A DNA stretch of 64,000 nucleotides from an uncultured Steroidobacter sp. (lineage in GTDB: Bacteria; Pseudomonadota; Gammaproteobacteria; Steroidobacterales; Steroidobacteraceae): positions 1 to 64,000 of the forward strand of contig CALLKK010000002.1 in assembly GCA_938008435.1 (NCBI GenBank). Direction: 5' to 3'. Both the position numbers and the translations under genes were made by a program. Positions 1 through 7,862 of this stretch are shown piece by piece (the stretch's first letter is position 1; every line of letters begins with the position of its first letter). A model generated the notes under the pieces. The model was not told the DNA's origin, searched no databases, and saw nothing but the letters and a program-made list of their open reading frames with translations.

Positions 1-547
1 GATCCAACAGCTGGGCGCGACTGTACACCCGCTCCGCGTGAGTCATGAAGAAGGACAAGAGGCGATATTCGGTTGGACCGAGCGGCACGGATTGATCGCC
101 GACCATGACGCGGTGGCCCGCCGCATCGAGCACGAGTCCCGCGACGTCGATCACGTCGCTACCATTTGCCGGCAAGGCACGACGCAACACCGCGTTGATC
201 CGCGCCAACAGCTCGCGCGGTGAGAATGGCTTGGTGACGTAGTCGTCCGCACCGCCGTCGAGCCCCAAGACCTTGTCCTGCTCTTCGCCACGGGCGGTCA
301 GCATGATGATCGGCAGGTCTTGCGTTTCCTTGTCGCGCTTCAACGCGCGCGTGAGCTCGAGCCCGCTCATGTCGGGCAGCATCCAGTCGATAAGGACGAG
401 ATCCGGCCGCCGGTCGGCGATGCGAGCGCGCGCTTCCGCGACATTGGCCGCCTCGCGCGTTTCGAATCCGCCGCGGCGCAAGCCGAAAGCGATCATCTCG
501 CGGATCGGCCGCTCATCTTCCACGATCAGAATCTGTTTCGCTGTCAT
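1..547 (-). CDS. phoB: PhoB-type phosphate regulon response regulator (3' end cut by window edge)
   Basis: OmpR/PhoB-family response regulator that, on phosphorylation by a sensor kinase (PhoR in the known system), binds Pho boxes and activates phosphate-starvation genes. The 182 visible codons start at an ATG and hold the whole receiver domain: acidic pair near residues 10-12, phospho-acceptor Asp54 in LIDWMLPD, the MLTARGEE segment and KPFSPREL, all very close to enterobacterial PhoB. A linker and the start of the winged-helix DNA-binding domain follow (GPTEYRLL, ERVYSRAQLL) before the left edge. It lies 63 bp downstream of tsaB on the same strand. PhoR would be expected further left, outside the window. 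Assignment to PhoB rather than another OmpR-type regulator rests on these motif matches. Confidence 0.9.
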   Translation of the reverse strand, partial: MTAKQILIVEDERPIREMIAFGLRRGGFETREAANVAEARARIADRRPDLVLIDWMLPDMSGLELTRALKRDKETQDLPIIMLTARGEEQDKVLGLDGGADDYVTKPFSPRELLARINAVLRRALPANGSDVIDVAGLVLDAAGHRVMVGDQSVPLGPTEYRLLSFFMTHAERVYSRAQLLD

Positions 548-610
548 GACCAATGCGCGACGTCTCTGCACCACATTACAGCAATCGAATGTGACAGATC
601 CGTGAACACG

Positions 611-1276
611 CTACGGCACTTCCTTGACGAAGGTGACTCGATCGCGCAAGTACACCGGCCGCGCCTGAGCGGCGGGCTCGCCCCGTCCGTCGCCGAGCGG
701 CGCCGCAGCGAGCAACGCGACCTCTCGCGCGCGCGGCAACACGCCGCTCGCGAGTTGCGCAGTTGGCCACCGCGCCGCAAGCTGCGGATATGCGCTGAAA
801 CCAGTGCCCGCAGCATGCGTGATGCTCTCCGCGCTCACTGCGTCGGGCGCCGTGACGCGCTCTTCGCACACCGCCACGACATGACCATCTGCGGCGGCCT
901 CGAATACTCCCCAGTAGACCTCCCTCATGCGCGCATCCATGCAGACCAAGATACGCGCACCTGGAACCGCGACCTGCTGTGCCACGGCCGCTAGATCCGA
1001 GATACCGATCGTCGGCACGCCCGCGCCGAACGCAAGTCCTTGCACCACACCGACGGCGATGCGCACGCCAGTAAACGCGCCCGGGCCGCGGCCGTAGGCG
1101 ATCCCATCAAGGTCTTCGAGCGCAACATTCGCTTCGCGCAAGACCTCTTGAATCATCGGCAGAACGATTTCGGCATGGCCGCGCGGCGTGTCGACGGAGC
1201 GCTCGAACCAGCGCTCGCTCGCGTGCAACGCCACCGAGCAACGCTCGGTCGCAGTATCGACAGCAAGGATCTTCAT
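611..1276 (-). CDS. tsaB: tRNA threonylcarbamoyladenosine biosynthesis protein TsaB
   Basis: TsaB (YeaZ) is the scaffold partner of TsaD in the complex that, with TsaE and TsaC, makes the universal t6A37 modification of ANN-decoding tRNAs. The 221-residue product has the ASKHA-fold start MKILAVDTATERCSVAL, then RGHAEIVLPMI and the YGRGPGAFTGVRI segment typical of the family; length is normal. Its ATG overlaps the stop of the upstream helicase gene by 4 bp (ATGA), so the two are translationally coupled. Strand and spacing suggest one unit DUF11-like gene, helicase, tsaB, possibly running on into phoB. Confidence 0.95.
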   Translation of the reverse strand: MKILAVDTATERCSVALHASERWFERSVDTPRGHAEIVLPMIQEVLREANVALEDLDGIAYGRGPGAFTGVRIAVGVVQGLAFGAGVPTIGISDLAAVAQQVAVPGARILVCMDARMREVYWGVFEAAADGHVVAVCEERVTAPDAVSAESITHAAGTGFSAYPQLAARWPTAQLASGVLPRAREVALLAAAPLGDGRGEPAAQARPVYLRDRVTFVKEVP

Positions 1277-3276
1277 ACGTTACCTGTCGCTCGATCGCCT
1301 GCCGTGGTCGCGCCAACGCGCGCATCGCGCACGCCGGCCGCTGCGAGACGCGAACGCAAGAATCCGGTCACTTCCTCGAGGCGATTGGTGCGCGGCATCG
1401 GCGGCAAGCTGTTCAAGAATATACGACCGTAGCCGCGCGTGCGCAGACGCGGATCGCACAGCACGACGACGCCGAAATCCTGCGGATCGCGTATCAGCCG
1501 GCCGACGCCCTGCTTCAACGCGATGACCGCCTGCGGCACTTGCTCCTCGAAAAACGGATTCCCGCCGCGCCGCTCGATCGCATCGAGGCGTGCTTTCAGC
1601 ACCGGATCATCAGGCACCGCAAACGGCAGCTTGTCGATAATGACCACCGTCAGCGCCGTCCCTTTGACATCCACGCCTTCCCAAAACGTGCTCGTGCCGA
1701 GGAGCACGGCGTTGCCCGCCTCGCGAAACTTCGCGAGCAACGTCTCGCGCGGCGCATCGCCCTGCACGAGCACGGGATACGGCAACTCCGTCCCCAGCTT
1801 CTTGAACAGCAGCTCTGCGCCTTCGCGCAACGCGCGATGGCTCGTGAACAACAAGAAGGCACGCCCGCCGCTCGCTTCGAGAATCGGTACGGCCGTATCG
1901 ATGACTTTCTCCGTATAGCGCTCGGAAGACGGCGATTCGAATCCTTCCGGCAGATAGAGCAGCGCCTGCCGTGCATAGTCGAAGGGACTGCCGAAGCGCA
2001 CGGTCGTGGTTTCGCGAATGCCGACGCGCTGCTCGAAATGCGAGAACTCCTCGCCGACCGCGAGCGTGGCCGACGTGAACACCCACGCGTTGGCATGCGT
2101 CTCGATGAGCGCACCGAGCTGCCGCGCCACATCGACAGGCACGAAGTGCAGGCTCAAACCATGCGCCGTGGCTTGTGCCCAGCGCACGCTCGCGGGCTGC
2201 TCGCTCGACTCTTCCTCGAGCAGCATGTGTAGACGCGCACCGATTTCGAGGCTACGCCGCCGGAGCGCCGCCAACGCGGGCTGCGTCTTCGCCGGCTCGG
2301 TCAGCACACGCGTCAGCTCGTCTACCGAAGCATGGAGGTTTTCGATCGCTTCAACGACGCCTGCCGACCAATCCTGAAATTCCACCCGCCCCTGGCGCAC
2401 ACCCAGTGCATCCCGTAGATCGACGAGCTGCCGTTCGAGCGTTTGTGCGAGAGACGTCGAAATCTCACCCCGCACGTCCGCGGCGATGAGCTCGGCGGAC
2501 AGATCGCTCGCAAGCAACTCGAGCTGACGCGAAGAGACGGTGAACCCGAGGAAATTCGATGCGATATCGGGAAACTGATGCGCCTCGTCGATGATGACGG
2601 CATCGGCGCCGGGCAACAGATCGCCGAAGCCTTCTTCCTTGAGCACGAGATCGGCAAGCAGCAGATGGTGATTCACCACGATGACGTCGGCTGCCTGCGC
2701 CTCGCGCCGCGCGTGTACGACGTGGCAGCGGTCGAACGCTTCGCAATCCGTGCCCAAGCAGTTCTCGCGCGTCGAGGTCACCCATGGCCAGACCGGATGA
2801 TCGTCGCTCAAGCGCTTCGCTTCGGCGATATCGCCGGTGCGAGTCAGCTGGCTCCAAGCGCGCACGATCGGCAACGCCGTCGCCACTTCGCGCCGCAGCC
2901 CGCGCGCGCCCGCCTGCTGTTCGGCCAGATTGAGTCGGTGGATGCAGAGATAATTGGCGCGTCCCTTGAGGAGCGCGACCTTCACGGGCCGTCCGAGGGC
3001 GCGCGCAAGCGTCGGCAAGTCGCGGTGATAGAGCTGATCCTGCAGCGTACGCGTTCCGGTCGAGACGATCACACGCCGTCCGCAGAAGAGCGCCGGCGCC
3101 AGATACGCGAACGTCTTGCCCGTGCCGGTGCCCGCCTCGACGATGAGTCTGCCGCCGCTCTGCAGCGCCCGATCGACCGCTTTCGCCATTTCGATCTGCT
3201 CACGGCGTGTCGCAAACCCCGGCAGCGTGCGCGCGAGCGGACCGACCGGCCCGAAGATGTCCTCATAGTCGATCAT
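1273..3276 (-). CDS. DinG/YoaA-type ATP-dependent DNA helicase (XPD-like, Fe-S)
   Basis: Superfamily 2 XPD/DinG-like 5'-3' DNA helicase of 667 residues, closest in layout to YoaA. It has Walker A AGTGTGKT around residues 48-55, a DEAH box in VIIDEAHQF, and four iron-sulfur cysteines: one in RANYLC, then a C-x4-C-x5-C set in NCLGTDCEAFDRC that matches the spacing known for this family. The C-terminal half carries LLGTSTFWEGVDVKG and the arginine-finger motif QGVGRLIRD. An in-frame extension runs upstream to 3909, but it reads through the neighbouring gene and has no family similarity, so the ATG at 3276 is chosen. That ATG overlaps the preceding gene's stop by 4 bp. Likely role is repair of damaged or structured DNA. 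Confidence 0.92.
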   Translation of the reverse strand: MIDYEDIFGPVGPLARTLPGFATRREQIEMAKAVDRALQSGGRLIVEAGTGTGKTFAYLAPALFCGRRVIVSTGTRTLQDQLYHRDLPTLARALGRPVKVALLKGRANYLCIHRLNLAEQQAGARGLRREVATALPIVRAWSQLTRTGDIAEAKRLSDDHPVWPWVTSTRENCLGTDCEAFDRCHVVHARREAQAADVIVVNHHLLLADLVLKEEGFGDLLPGADAVIIDEAHQFPDIASNFLGFTVSSRQLELLASDLSAELIAADVRGEISTSLAQTLERQLVDLRDALGVRQGRVEFQDWSAGVVEAIENLHASVDELTRVLTEPAKTQPALAALRRRSLEIGARLHMLLEEESSEQPASVRWAQATAHGLSLHFVPVDVARQLGALIETHANAWVFTSATLAVGEEFSHFEQRVGIRETTTVRFGSPFDYARQALLYLPEGFESPSSERYTEKVIDTAVPILEASGGRAFLLFTSHRALREGAELLFKKLGTELPYPVLVQGDAPRETLLAKFREAGNAVLLGTSTFWEGVDVKGTALTVVIIDKLPFAVPDDPVLKARLDAIERRGGNPFFEEQVPQAVIALKQGVGRLIRDPQDFGVVVLCDPRLRTRGYGRIFLNSLPPMPRTNRLEEVTGFLRSRLAAAGVRDARVGATTAGDRATGNV

Positions 3277-3872
3277 TGAAAGACCGCCCGGAAGCGCGCC
3301 AAGGCGACCGCGCCCGGCGCGAGCGCATAGCGCAGCCGCCACTGAATGTGCGTGTACTGCTCGGGCGGCACTGGGCGTTTCGCACCGTCGTCGCCGACGA
3401 CATGCAGCTCGCTTGCGCGCGCGAAGGTGTATCCGCCGTCGATCGAGAAAAACACATCTGCGCCGGGTCCGGCCGCCGAATCCGGCACGTAGACCGTGTT
3501 GGCAGGAATGCGCTGGGTGACGACGACATCGCGTGCGTACTCGGCGGAGACATTGCGGATGCGCACCGTGTAATAAACGACCTCTCCTTGCCGCACCACG
3601 GTCGCAGGTGCGAGACGCGCCGGGGCCGGAACCGATCTCGCCACGCCGTCGACCAGCACTTCGGCGACGAGCTCGGTTTCGATCTGGGCGGTGTCTTGCG
3701 CTGTCAGCTGTGCTGCCGGCACGCTCAAGAGACATACGGCGCCCCACCACGCGAGCAAGGCTCGCCGCTGGCGTAACGCGCGCATCGGCGCCGCTACGAT
3801 CGAGTGAGCGAGGCGCACCGCGAATGCGCTCACCGCACCGGTGACGAGACCGAACCGGTGCCGCCGATTCAT
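3273..3872 (-). CDS. Exported DUF11-like repeat protein
   Basis: A protein of about 199 residues from the ATG at 3872; a later ATG at 3785 gives about 170. The segment RRALLAWWGAVCLLSVPAAQLTAQ looks like a signal peptide with an AxA-type cleavage site. The mature part resembles one DUF11-type conserved repeat, a beta-sandwich: EVVYYTVRIRNVSAEYARDVVV, then a proline/asparagine turn and VFFSIDGGYTFA. This repeat type occurs in secreted and surface proteins; no enzymatic motif is visible. Its stop overlaps the helicase start by 4 bp (ATGA), an odd pairing of an exported protein with a DNA helicase. The start is uncertain because no clear ribosome site is seen. Function unknown. Confidence 0.7.
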   Translation of the reverse strand: MNRRHRFGLVTGAVSAFAVRLAHSIVAAPMRALRQRRALLAWWGAVCLLSVPAAQLTAQDTAQIETELVAEVLVDGVARSVPAPARLAPATVVRQGEVVYYTVRIRNVSAEYARDVVVTQRIPANTVYVPDSAAGPGADVFFSIDGGYTFARASELHVVGDDGAKRPVPPEQYTHIQWRLRYALAPGAVALARFRAVFQ

Positions 3873-4231
3873 CGCTGCACGACGTCGCGTCGATCGTGAC
3901 GATGAGCACATCGAATGCATTGCGGACACGCTTGGCGGACGACGTTGCACGGATGAGGAGCCAGATCCAGTGACGGGACCTTTCGTCAAAAGCTCCATTC
4001 TATCGGCGATCGCGCCTCAACGCGGCGCTTCGTCATGACTTTCCCCGAGGAATTCGCATGCGCACTGGGAACATCGACCCGCTGGGACGAGCAGCGTGGA
4101 CGCGGGAAGCTAAGGGCGTCTTAGGGTATTCGATTGAGCTCGACGAGCACGACTCGCGGACGCTCTGCCGCGCGGTCACGCACAGGATGAGACGCGGAGG
4201 TAATCCAACGAAACCGCGCCGTGATGCCGGC
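3873..4231. other. Intergenic region with a candidate minus-strand promoter
   Basis: About 360 bp between the DUF11-like gene and the end of the cyclase gene. On the minus strand a TAGAAT hexamer at 4002-3997 could be the -10 of the DUF11/helicase/tsaB unit; it overlaps an in-frame ATG at 3998, which argues that this ATG is not used. No good -35 at 16-18 bp spacing was found. The remainder, 4020-4231, shows no convincing gene, repeat or terminator. Confidence 0.4.
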
Positions 4232-5137
4232 TCACTCTTCGCACACGTAACGCACGGTCAGCGACGAGCCCTGCTCCGGCACACGCCCGAAGCCGATCAG
4301 GCCTTCGCCCTTGAGCTGCATCGTGTCGCGGCGCACGAACGCCTCCTCGCCTTCGCGCGTCGTGACGAACGTGCCGTTCGTGCTCTGATCGATCAGCAGG
4401 AACTTGTTGCGGTTGAACTCGATGCGCGCGTGCAGGCGCGAGATCAGATTGCCCTTGATGACCAAATCGTTCTCTTCGGCGCGGCCGATCGTCAGATCCG
4501 GCCGCCTGTCGTCGAGCACGACTTCCTGTCCCTGGAAACGCAGTCGCAGCCGTCGCGGGTGCTTCTCGCGTGCGACCGCACCGAGCGCGATCGCCGGCAG
4601 CATGCTGGTGGCATCTTCCTTCTGCCACAAAACCTCGTACAGCTCGTCCTCGCTCGTCTTGCCCTTGAGCGTGGCGACGTCGATCTGGCGCACCGCGGAC
4701 TTCCACTCCGGTGCGAGCCGCTCGACGATTGCGCTCGTCACCATGATCTGGCCGGCCTTCGCCTGGCTGGTCATGCGGTTCGCGGTATGTACCGCCGCAC
4801 CGAAAATGTCCCGGTTCTCCAGAACCACGGGACCGAAGTGCCCGCCGATGCGAATCGCGATCGGCTGCCCCTCCACTTTCAAGTCTGCATGCATGCGGAT
4901 ATCGTGCTGCATGCGGCTTGCCGCATTGAGCGCGTCGTTCGCCGTCGGGAACGTGGCCATGATCTCGTCGCCGATCGTCTTGATCACGGTGCCGTGATTC
5001 TGCTCCGTGGCCGCGCGCATGATTTCGACGCATTTCAGCACCATGTCGCGAGCGCGCAGGTCTCCCATGACCTCGTATATGCGCGTGCTGCCGACCACAT
5101 CGGCGAACAAAATGGCTAATTCAATGTCCTTTCCCAT
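4232..5137 (-). CDS. Class III adenylate/guanylate cyclase with C-terminal FHA domain
   Basis: 301-residue soluble fusion. Residues about 1-185 are a class III nucleotide cyclase domain (CHD): ILFADVVGST with metal Asp13, KTIGDEIMATF with the second metal Asp57, and the transition-state Asn/Arg in HTANRM. After a short linker, residues about 205-295 form an FHA phosphothreonine-binding domain, with LTIGR, LISRLHARI and STNGTFV all present. Cyclase residues appear intact, so activity making cAMP or cGMP is plausible; substrate specificity is not read here. The FHA part suggests recruitment to, or control by, a Ser/Thr-phosphorylated partner, but no Ser/Thr kinase is nearby. It is divergent from the M28 peptidase gene. 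Confidence 0.9.
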   Translation of the reverse strand: MGKDIELAILFADVVGSTRIYEVMGDLRARDMVLKCVEIMRAATEQNHGTVIKTIGDEIMATFPTANDALNAASRMQHDIRMHADLKVEGQPIAIRIGGHFGPVVLENRDIFGAAVHTANRMTSQAKAGQIMVTSAIVERLAPEWKSAVRQIDVATLKGKTSEDELYEVLWQKEDATSMLPAIALGAVAREKHPRRLRLRFQGQEVVLDDRRPDLTIGRAEENDLVIKGNLISRLHARIEFNRNKFLLIDQSTNGTFVTTREGEEAFVRRDTMQLKGEGLIGFGRVPEQGSSLTVRYVCEE

Positions 5138-5262
5138 AGCGAGGTCAGCGTGTGCTCAGAATCCACCTGAACTGTGCGCTCAAGTGGCCGGGGTGCGCTG
5201 GCATTATACATATCGTACGCAACATAACCTGAGTCAGGAATGTCACCAGGAGCTCTCACGCC
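5138..5262. promoter_or_regulatory. Divergent promoter region between cyclase and M28 peptidase genes
   Basis: A 125-bp gap with an AT-rich core in otherwise GC-rich sequence. On the minus strand a perfect TATAAT lies at 5208-5203, about 65 nt before the cyclase start; its -35 is weak. On the plus strand the same core (TTATAC) may serve the peptidase gene, which has an AGGAG ribosome site about 10 nt before its ATG. Confidence 0.45.
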
Positions 5263-6678
5263 ATGTTCTTAGCACGGTCGGCCCTGCACGCGGCGGTTTC
5301 TTTGGCGGCAATTTGGTGGGTTACGTGCGCAGCCGCGCAGGATTGGTCGGAGCAGGATCTGGCCGCGGCGGCCGCGCTGCGCGAGCGTGCGCTTGCGGGG
5401 ACGCAGGCGTTCCAGCACGTGGAATCGCTCGTCACCGAGGTCGGCCCCCGCTTGGCCGGTAGCGAGGGCGACGCGGCAGCGGTCCGCTGGGCTCTGGACA
5501 AGCTCGCCAAGCTCGGTTTTTCGAATGTGCGCACCCAGGATGTGCTCGTGCCCCGCTGGGTGCGCGGCCACGCAGAGCTCACGCTCCTCGGCGCGGCCCC
5601 GATTCGGCTCGAAGGCGTGGCGCTCGGTGGCAGCGTGGGCACGCCCGACGAGGGCGTGGAAGGCGTCGTGCTGCGCGTCGGCTCGTTCGATGAGCTCACG
5701 AAGCTCCCCGAGAATGCGGCGGCGAACAAGATCGTGTTCATCGACCAGCGCATGGAGCGCAGTCGGGCCGGCAGCAGCTACGGCGACGTCGTCCGCGGCC
5801 GCACCCAAGGTCCGAGCGTAGCCGCACGACTCGGCGCCGTTGCGCTCGTGATCCGTTCGGTCGGCACATCCAACGAACGGGTCGCGCACACGGGTATGCT
5901 CAGCTACGCGCTCGACGCGCCGCGGATTCCCGCCTTTGCGCTTGCCAATCCCGACGCCGACCTGCTCGCCCGCCACGTTGCGACGGGCAAAGCCGTGCGG
6001 CTGCGCCTGAAATCGACCGCCCGCGAGCTACCGCCAGTGTGGTCGGCGAACGTGATCGGCGAGATTCCTGGCCGCGAGCGCGCACAAGAAATCGTGCTGC
6101 TCGGCGCCCACCTCGATTCCTGGGATCTGGGGCACGGCGCCCTGGACGACGGCGCGGGCGTCGCTATCGTGATGGAAGCGGCCCGCTTGATCAGCCGCCT
6201 CGACCGCAAACCGGCGCGCACGATCCGCGTCGTGCTCTTTGCGAACGAAGAATTCGGCCTCTCAGGTGCGCGCGAGTATGCGCGTCAGGTCGGCGACGAA
6301 GCAGAGCGTCACATCATCGCGATGGAAGCCGACGTCGGTCAGGGTCCCGTCTGGCGCATTCGCTCACGAGTCGCCGACGAAGCGCTTCCGGCCATTGCGG
6401 CCATGCATGCCGTGCTGCAACCGCTCGAGATCGATCTCGGCGGAAACGATGCGAGCGGCGGCGCCGATATCAGCCCGCTGCGAGCGCTCGGCGTGCCGAT
6501 CCTCGATCTTGCGCTCGATGCGACCCATTACTTCGACGTCCACCACACGACGAACGACACGCTACTCAAGGTGGATCCGAAGGTGCTGGATCAGTCCGTG
6601 GCAGCCTATGCCGTCGCCGCCTACCTCGCGGCCACGAAGCAAGGCGATTTCGGCCGGCTGGCCACGGCTGGCGAGTAA
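5263..6678 (+). CDS. Secreted M28 family zinc aminopeptidase/carboxypeptidase
   Basis: 471-residue exported peptidase of MEROPS family M28, resembling carboxypeptidase Q. Residues 1-26 form a signal peptide ending in CAAAQ. A PA-like insert lies at roughly 120-245 and the catalytic domain from about 270. Zinc and catalytic motifs are visible in order: GAHLDSWD (His283), LDDGAG, NEEF (Glu pair near 329-330), an Asp in the MEADVG segment, and HHTTNDT near the C-terminus. All ligands appear present, so it is probably active in the periplasm or outside the cell, trimming peptides. It is the only plus-strand gene in the first 18 kb and seems monocistronic. Confidence 0.9.
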   Translation: MFLARSALHAAVSLAAIWWVTCAAAQDWSEQDLAAAAALRERALAGTQAFQHVESLVTEVGPRLAGSEGDAAAVRWALDKLAKLGFSNVRTQDVLVPRWVRGHAELTLLGAAPIRLEGVALGGSVGTPDEGVEGVVLRVGSFDELTKLPENAAANKIVFIDQRMERSRAGSSYGDVVRGRTQGPSVAARLGAVALVIRSVGTSNERVAHTGMLSYALDAPRIPAFALANPDADLLARHVATGKAVRLRLKSTARELPPVWSANVIGEIPGRERAQEIVLLGAHLDSWDLGHGALDDGAGVAIVMEAARLISRLDRKPARTIRVVLFANEEFGLSGAREYARQVGDEAERHIIAMEADVGQGPVWRIRSRVADEALPAIAAMHAVLQPLEIDLGGNDASGGADISPLRALGVPILDLALDATHYFDVHHTTNDTLLKVDPKVLDQSVAAYAVAAYLAATKQGDFGRLATAGE

Positions 6679-6720
6679 TCGCTAGAGCAAGCAGTGCGCG
6701 GGCCGCAACCCGCGCCGACC

Positions 6721-7722
6721 TCAGGCGGCTCGCACGATCCGCAGCGAATCGAGCAGCACTTGCGGATTCGTCGTGCCGCGAGCGGCCTGCTCGGACAGAA
6801 AGCGCCGCCATGCGCGCGCGTTGGGCAAACCCGCGTAGAGGCCCTGCACGTGGCGCAGTATCGTCCGTAGCGACTGCCCTTCTTCGATGCGCGCTCGCAC
6901 GTAAGGCACGAGCTGCTCCAGCACCGCCTCGCGCGAAGGCAACGGCCAGTGCGGATCGATGAAACGCTGATGGAGTTGGGCGAGGAAGTATGGGTTGTTG
7001 TACGCCTCGCGGCCAATCATGACGCCGTCGAAATGCGGCAGCTCCTCAGCCACCTGCTCGAGCGAGCGCAAGCCGCCGTTCAGCACCAGCTTGAGCTTCG
7101 GGAACTCGGCGCGTAGCTGCCGTACGAGATCGTAACGAAGCGGCGGAATCTCGCGATTCTCTTTGGGACTCAAACCTTTCAGCACCGCGCGGCGCGCGTG
7201 CACGACGAACACTTCGCAACCTGCCGCGGCCACAATCTCCACGAAGCGCTTGAGCAACGCGTAGTCGTCGCTATAGCCCTGCGGCAGCGGCTCGATGGCA
7301 ATGCGACATTTCACCGTAACCGGAATGCGCACACTGTCGCGCATCGCAGCGACGCACTCGGCCACGAGCTCAGGTTCGGCCATGAGACAGGCGCCGAACC
7401 GTCCGCTCTGCACCCGATCGCTCGGACAGCCGCAGTTCAAATTGATCTCGTCGTAACCGAATTCCTCGCCGATGCGCGCTGCTTCGGCGAGCTCGCGCGG
7501 ATCGCTGCCGCCGAGCTGCAACGCGACCGGATGCTCCGCCGGATCGAAGCCCAAGAGCTTGCGCCGATCGCCGCGCACGATCGCAGGCGCAGTGATCATC
7601 TCCGTGTACAGCAGCGCGCTCGGACTCAACAGCCGCAAGAAGTAACGACAGTCGCGGTCCGTGTAGTCGAGCATGGGCGCCACACAGATGCGCCGATCCA
7701 ATGTATCTGCCGCCAAGGCCAT
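6721..7722 (-). CDS. dusA: tRNA-dihydrouridine(20/20a) synthase DusA
   Basis: FMN-dependent enzyme reducing uridine 20/20a in the tRNA D-loop. The product of about 333 residues opens with CVAPMLDYTDRDCRYFLRLL, characteristic of DusA, then LYTEMITAPAI, LQLGGSDP, NLNCGCPSDRVQ (catalytic Cys in the NCGCPS motif) and VHARRAVLKGLSPKENR, another DusA hallmark. The later NGGLRS and GVMIGREAYNNP segments fit the phosphate-binding side of the TIM barrel. An in-frame TTG at 7797 would add 25 residues; the ATG at 7722 is preferred. It lies downstream of the chemoreceptor gene on the same strand, with no obvious link. Confidence 0.93.
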   Translation of the reverse strand: MALAADTLDRRICVAPMLDYTDRDCRYFLRLLSPSALLYTEMITAPAIVRGDRRKLLGFDPAEHPVALQLGGSDPRELAEAARIGEEFGYDEINLNCGCPSDRVQSGRFGACLMAEPELVAECVAAMRDSVRIPVTVKCRIAIEPLPQGYSDDYALLKRFVEIVAAAGCEVFVVHARRAVLKGLSPKENREIPPLRYDLVRQLRAEFPKLKLVLNGGLRSLEQVAEELPHFDGVMIGREAYNNPYFLAQLHQRFIDPHWPLPSREAVLEQLVPYVRARIEEGQSLRTILRHVQGLYAGLPNARAWRRFLSEQAARGTTNPQVLLDSLRIVRAA

Positions 7723-7862
7723 GTACGTGTCAGGCTGATGCGCCCCGATGCGATCCAAGAAGCGCGTCAGGATGGAGCCCGTACAGCGCAAGTTCAAGAC
7801 CTGCGCGATCGGCGTGCGCCTCGCAGCGCGACGCCGTTACCGAATACGCCAAAGCCGCTGCG

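Noticed and set aside
575..597. Two CTGT-type half sites upstream of phoB on the minus strand, looking like a Pho box
   Set aside because: The copies (CTGTCAC and CTGTAAT) are 16 nt apart instead of 11, and the second is poor, so this was not called a Pho box.
4058..5119. Long plus-strand open frame across the cyclase gene
   Set aside because: Antisense to a gene with intact cyclase and FHA motifs; no recognisable product.
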